Source: JACMRI01 sp043778625
Lineage (GTDB): Bacteria; Bacteroidota; Bacteroidia; UBA4408
Length of the DNA stretch: 64,000 bases
Assembly (NCBI GenBank): GCA_043778625.1
Contig: JAYWFU010000093.1
Location: 1-64,000 of the forward strand
Direction: 5' to 3'
Numbering within the stretch: the stretch's first letter is position 1; the number at the start of each line of letters is the position of its first letter. Under the pieces are notes generated by a model. The model was not told the DNA's origin, searched no databases, and was given only the letters and a program-made list of their open reading frames with translations. The position numbers and the translations under genes are program-made. Shown piece after piece: positions 60,650 to 64,000 of the stretch.

Positions 60650-62719
60650 TTATTTAGGAGAATAAATACGTTCGGCAAACGGAACGATATCTAATTTGTT
60701 TAAACTTATTTTTTTTGTTTGGTGAGTACTATACATTTTCATTTGGTCAGCGTAATGTTTGCTATTAGGTACGTTGCTTGCGCCATAAGGCATTTGAGTT
60801 TCAAATAAGTTGCCCGTTTTTTTGTTAAACTTTACCAACATTGTAAAGGTATCTCCTTTGTCAATACGGTATTTTCCGTGCTTGTCTTTTTTGTCGTACG
60901 ATGGTGCTAATTGGTCAGGCGCACCTGGCATTGGTAATTCGTAGTTGCCACGTTTAACAATTTGCACCTGTCCTAAAGTAGGGGTAAGGGTATTAAAGTT
61001 TTTAAGTAATTCTTTTTTTGCGGCACGCATACTTTTTACCATTTGTTCCTCGTTAAATACAAAGCCCGTTTCCATTTCGTTATAAGCCGCCTTAGTGAGC
61101 GACGAAATTTCGCTTAGTGTGTGTAGCACTAAGGGCATGTTTCTATTTTCGATGTGTGATGTAAAATCCCATACTTTCATTACCGCCACAGCATCTTTTA
61201 AGTCAGGGTATTTAGTTACATCTAAATTAATAATGGGCAGCATACTTTTTTTAATTCCACACATCCATTGCGGGTAAGTATTATCAAATTTTATAGCTTT
61301 AAATTCTTCAAACGTAAATTTATCTTTAGCATCAATTAACTCTCTAAATCTATGGTCTCTACCATTTGGTCGGTTCCAATGCCAAGCACTCAGGTTGTCA
61401 AATTTTGTACTGTCAATATTCTCTGCATCGCAGGTATTACGCCAAGGCGTGTTGTTAGTATTGTACACAAAGCCACACGAAGGATTGATGGTGCTGGGCA
61501 TTTTATTAACAGGTATAAACTTAGTCCACAGGGTTTTAGAGGTATTACCTGGCAACACCTTTTGCCAATTATATTCGGGTGAACGCTCAGGTAATATTCC
61601 GTTAAAAAAATGTGCAATATTATTATCAGCATCGGCATACACAAAGTTAAATAGTGGAATGCCGTGTATATTTACCGCAGTTTTAAATTCTTCAAGGTTA
61701 TTGGCGTGGCTCATATTAAACCATTGCTCAGCAGCTTTAATATTACCCATTACATTAAACCGTAGTGCAAACACACCATGTTTGGTGCGTATTGCAGGGC
61801 CGTATTTACACCATAGCGTTTCTTTTTTAACTTTAACCTTAGCAATTCCTAACTTAACTTTCATAGTAGCCTTGCCACGTTCAAACGGCAGGTAAGCACC
61901 GTCAAACATATATTCGTTACTGTTATTAGGGTTAAGTTCCATTTTGTAAGCGTCTACATAATCGGGCCAGTTAAAGGTAACTCCCCAACCTAACTTATCG
62001 CTTGCACCCATTGCGGGCCCTATCATTAATGGAAAAAAACAACCGTGAAAATTCCAACCTTCCTCGCTACTTACGTGGGCTTCCCACCAAGTTACCATAC
62101 CGTCTAGGTGCACGTGTGGGTTTATGGCCAGCATCGTGCTACCGTCAGTAGTGCGGTTGGCCGCCAATGCAAACGAGTTAGAGCCCTTACCAGCATTGTA
62201 TACAAAGTTATCGGCCTCGTTTTTTATACAGGCTTTAAGCATATCGGCAGTACCTACCATGCTTGACACTATGGTGTAAAAACCCTTAATAATATCTTTG
62301 CCCGTAACAGGGAATAATCCTTTGGCTATAACCTCCTTAGGGTGGCTAGCTGCGTAAGTGTTTAGCCCCGCTGCGTAGTTATCTAACAATACTCTAAACT
62401 TAGGGGTGAGTTGTGTTTCGTAGGTCTCGTTTACCGTTTTTTCAACTCTAATAAATTGATTATAATAATCAACTCCGGCACCTTTTTTACCAATTAGGCT
62501 ACCTAGTTTGTGGTGCGCTAAGGCTAGGTTTTTTTGTATGCTAATAAAATCATCCTCGCAGTGTGCGTAGGCTAGGCCATATACTACGTCAGCATCTGTT
62601 TTGCCATAAATGTGGGGTACTCCCATTGTATCGCGTACTATACTTACATTACTGTTGCCTTGTGCTTGTGCAAAAGTTGTGTACGCACATAATAAAATTA
62701 ATAGACTGTTTTTTTTCAT
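60650..62719 (-). CDS. Penicillin-acylase-family (Ntn hydrolase) amidase
   Basis: 689 residues with a signal peptide ending FAQAQ. The family pattern is visible: IVRDTMGVPHIYGKTDADVV at the start of the alpha chain and NAGKGSNSFALAANRTTDGS, where Ser180 would become the N-terminal nucleophile of the beta chain after self-cleavage. Later segments include GPAMGASDKLGWGVTFNWPD and NPSCGFVYNTNNTPW. Relatives hydrolyse acyl amides such as acyl-homoserine lactones or aculeacin. Substrate here is unknown. It is periplasmic and lies 3 bases after folE. Confidence 0.9.
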   Translation of the reverse strand: MKKNSLLILLCAYTTFAQAQGNSNVSIVRDTMGVPHIYGKTDADVVYGLAYAHCEDDFISIQKNLALAHHKLGSLIGKKGAGVDYYNQFIRVEKTVNETYETQLTPKFRVLLDNYAAGLNTYAASHPKEVIAKGLFPVTGKDIIKGFYTIVSSMVGTADMLKACIKNEADNFVYNAGKGSNSFALAANRTTDGSTMLAINPHVHLDGMVTWWEAHVSSEEGWNFHGCFFPLMIGPAMGASDKLGWGVTFNWPDYVDAYKMELNPNNSNEYMFDGAYLPFERGKATMKVKLGIAKVKVKKETLWCKYGPAIRTKHGVFALRFNVMGNIKAAEQWFNMSHANNLEEFKTAVNIHGIPLFNFVYADADNNIAHFFNGILPERSPEYNWQKVLPGNTSKTLWTKFIPVNKMPSTINPSCGFVYNTNNTPWRNTCDAENIDSTKFDNLSAWHWNRPNGRDHRFRELIDAKDKFTFEEFKAIKFDNTYPQWMCGIKKSMLPIINLDVTKYPDLKDAVAVMKVWDFTSHIENRNMPLVLHTLSEISSLTKAAYNEMETGFVFNEEQMVKSMRAAKKELLKNFNTLTPTLGQVQIVKRGNYELPMPGAPDQLAPSYDKKDKHGKYRIDKGDTFTMLVKFNKKTGNLFETQMPYGASNVPNSKHYADQMKMYSTHQTKKISLNKLDIVPFAERIYSPK

Positions 62720-62722
62720 TAT

Positions 62723-63349
62723 TTATTTTAATCGTATATAGCTCAAAAACTCTTTGCGTTTGTTTTCGTTGTTGGCAAATATACCATTATAACTACTTGT
62801 TACAGTACTACTTGTAATATCACTTACGCCACGGCTTGCCACACACATGTGGTTAGCGTCTATAACTACAGCCACGTCATCAGTGTTTAATACTTTTTTT
62901 AATTCATTGGCTATTTGCATAGTTAAACGCTCTTGTACTTGTGGGCGTTTAGCATAGTATTGAACAATTCTATTCAATTTTGACAGGCCTATAACCTTGC
63001 CCGAGCTAACGTAGGCAACGTGTGCCATACCGTGAAATGGCAAAAAATGATGCTCGCAGGTGGTATAAAAGCTAATGTTACGTTCTACCAACATTTCGTT
63101 GTAGCTGTAATTATTGTCAAACAAGGTAACCTCAGGTTTGTTAGCAGGGTTTAGTCCGCTAAAAATTTCTTGTACAAACATTTTTGCCACCCGCTTAGGT
63201 GTTCCGTTAAGGCTGTCGTCAGTAAGGTCGAGGCCTAGCGTATTCATTATTGCTCTAAAATGATGTGCAATTTCAGTCATTTTTTCACTTTCACTTTTGT
63301 CAAAAGCAGTAACAAGCATAGGGGTATCTATTGTTTTTGTAGTAGGCAT
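62723..63349 (-). CDS. folE: GTP cyclohydrolase I
   Basis: 208 residues. Zinc and active-site motifs: FYTTCEHHFLPFHGMAHVAY, GLSKLNRIVQYYAKRPQVQE and HMCVASRGVSDITSSTVTSS. It converts GTP to dihydroneopterin triphosphate, the first step of folate and pterin synthesis. The N-terminal 25 residues are variable as usual. It is upstream of and close to the acylase gene. A -7 box lies 37-44 bases before the start. Confidence 0.95.
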   Translation of the reverse strand: MPTTKTIDTPMLVTAFDKSESEKMTEIAHHFRAIMNTLGLDLTDDSLNGTPKRVAKMFVQEIFSGLNPANKPEVTLFDNNYSYNEMLVERNISFYTTCEHHFLPFHGMAHVAYVSSGKVIGLSKLNRIVQYYAKRPQVQERLTMQIANELKKVLNTDDVAVVIDANHMCVASRGVSDITSSTVTSSYNGIFANNENKRKEFLSYIRLK

Positions 63350-63385
63350 TTTTTTATTTTTTAAATTTAGTACGTAATTGTTCTA

Positions 63386-63393
63386 CAAAGATA
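63386..63393 (-). promoter_or_regulatory. -7 box for folE
   Basis: On the minus strand, TATCTTTG fits TAnnTTTG; no clear -33 element is present at the usual distance. Confidence 0.35.
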
Positions 63394-63408
63394 ATTGGAT
63401 TTGTAGTA

Positions 63409-64000
63409 CTACCGCATTAAAAATTGGTGTGTACAGTAATTTATTTTGCTTTTTAAATCGTTTTCGGTAGTTAGCCAGTGTATTTTGTTGCCTTCGCGCT
63501 CAATTTTACGCAGCCAAGTCATTTGAGCTTTGGCATACTGGCATATTGCATTGTAGAGTTGTTCTTGTAGCTCAGCCTTGGTGATTTTTTTTTGAAAATA
63601 ATGGGTAACAAACTTGTATTCTAGTCCTAGACGCACCAAACGCTCAGGCGTGGTGTGGTGCTGTAATAATTGTTGTACTTCTTCAATTAGGCCGTTGTGC
63701 AAACGGAGATTTAAGCGGTCTTTAATTTTTTTTCGGCGTTCGGTTACATCGCTTATTAGCCCTATTATTAATGGAGTTAGTTGAGGTAATGCTAGTGGCG
63801 TATAAATGTTATTTAGTAGGTAGTGTTGTATTTCAATGGCTCTAATTATACGTTTATGATGCCCAGTGTCTGCGTGTGCTAGAGGTGTGTGTTGCGCATA
63901 CATTACTTGCAAATTAGGTAACGACATTAATTTTAACCGCTCGCGTAACTCCTCATTAACAGGTACGCCCGTGTAGTGGGCTTGAGTAAGTAGCGTGTTT
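63409..64000 (-). CDS. miaA: tRNA dimethylallyltransferase, N-terminus outside the window
   Basis: The frame is open to the right edge, reading LTQAHYTGVPVNEELRERLK before the first internal Met at 63927, so that Met is not the start. The visible part contains HADTGHHKRIIRAIEIQHYL, LNLRLHNGLIEEVQQLL, LGLEYKFVTHYF and the C-terminal region with AQMTWLRKIE. MiaA adds a dimethylallyl group to A37 of tRNAs reading UNN codons. The P-loop lies outside. It ends 59 bases before the folE start. Confidence 0.9.
   Translation of the reverse strand, partial: NTLLTQAHYTGVPVNEELRERLKLMSLPNLQVMYAQHTPLAHADTGHHKRIIRAIEIQHYLLNNIYTPLALPQLTPLIIGLISDVTERRKKIKDRLNLRLHNGLIEEVQQLLQHHTTPERLVRLGLEYKFVTHYFQKKITKAELQEQLYNAICQYAKAQMTWLRKIEREGNKIHWLTTENDLKSKINYCTHQFLMR

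Overview
The window comes from a low-GC member of the Bacteroidota. The evidence is consistent: many exported proteins carry type IX secretion (T9SS) sorting domains, signal peptides end in AQ, promoters look like TTTG-N19-TAnnTTTG, the DUF4271-hemD pair is present, and there are SpvB/RHS giants and BspA-type surface proteins. A Chitinophagales-like or related aerobic, non-Bacteroidales lineage is my guess; the sequence does not fix the genus.

Layout. (1) 1-10558: the 3' end of an IS5-type transposase, then a leftward four-gene operon: a tail-fibre-like surface protein, a small T9SS protein, a 2313-residue SpvB/FG-GAP/RHS protein with a hydrophobic C-terminus, and a small three-helix membrane protein overlapping it by 4 bases (candidate polymorphic toxin and immunity pair). 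(2) 10706-25213: an accessory island that looks like a prophage or plasmid-phage of unusual type. It has two XRE regulators (one a LexA/CI-like S24 repressor), a DUF4373 replication-type protein, membrane-anchored small proteins, a transglutaminase-like protein, a probable capsid protein, and two further beta-rich proteins sharing a motif with it. I see no terminase, portal, tape measure or tail genes. The same strand continues into T9SS-exported proteins, a beta-barrel protein and a lipoprotein. (3) 25215-30470: repeat-rich DNA, a 5'-truncated mobile-element gene, a RecA-like ATPase, two terminators, a tyrosine recombinase, and a truncated gene remnant. (4) 30575-43429: core genes, rightward (gamma carbonic anhydrase, DUF4271, hemD, tRNA-Ala) then leftward (dprA, purC, folP, tRNA-Pro, mnmA, an SPFH protein, mannose-1-phosphate guanylyltransferase, an aminotransferase). 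(5) 43430-49920: a second accessory patch with a RelE/ParE toxin-antitoxin pair flanked by 121-bp direct repeats, a 161-bp imperfect palindrome, a frameshifted FG-GAP/T9SS gene, a BspA-like repeat protein and a 38-residue lipoprotein. (6) 50072-64000: mostly metabolism: leucine dehydrogenase, fabD, a disulfide-less dihydrolipoamide dehydrogenase relative, gpmI, DUF4294, an acyl-CoA carboxylase beta subunit, SiaB/SiaC-type regulators, an alpha/beta hydrolase, a PaaE-like reductase, a penicillin-acylase-family enzyme, folE and partial miaA.

The strongest candidate for an undescribed system is the 12.5-24.2 kb operon. Three of its proteins share a PKNA-x-x-I-x-G type motif, and two of these end in closely similar PY-x-V-x-x-Y-x-x-YEI segments, which suggests a paralogous beta-sandwich capsid set. 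This fits a tailless phage, here apparently linked to surface proteins exported by the host T9SS. That reading is inference from sequence and needs structure prediction and homology searches.
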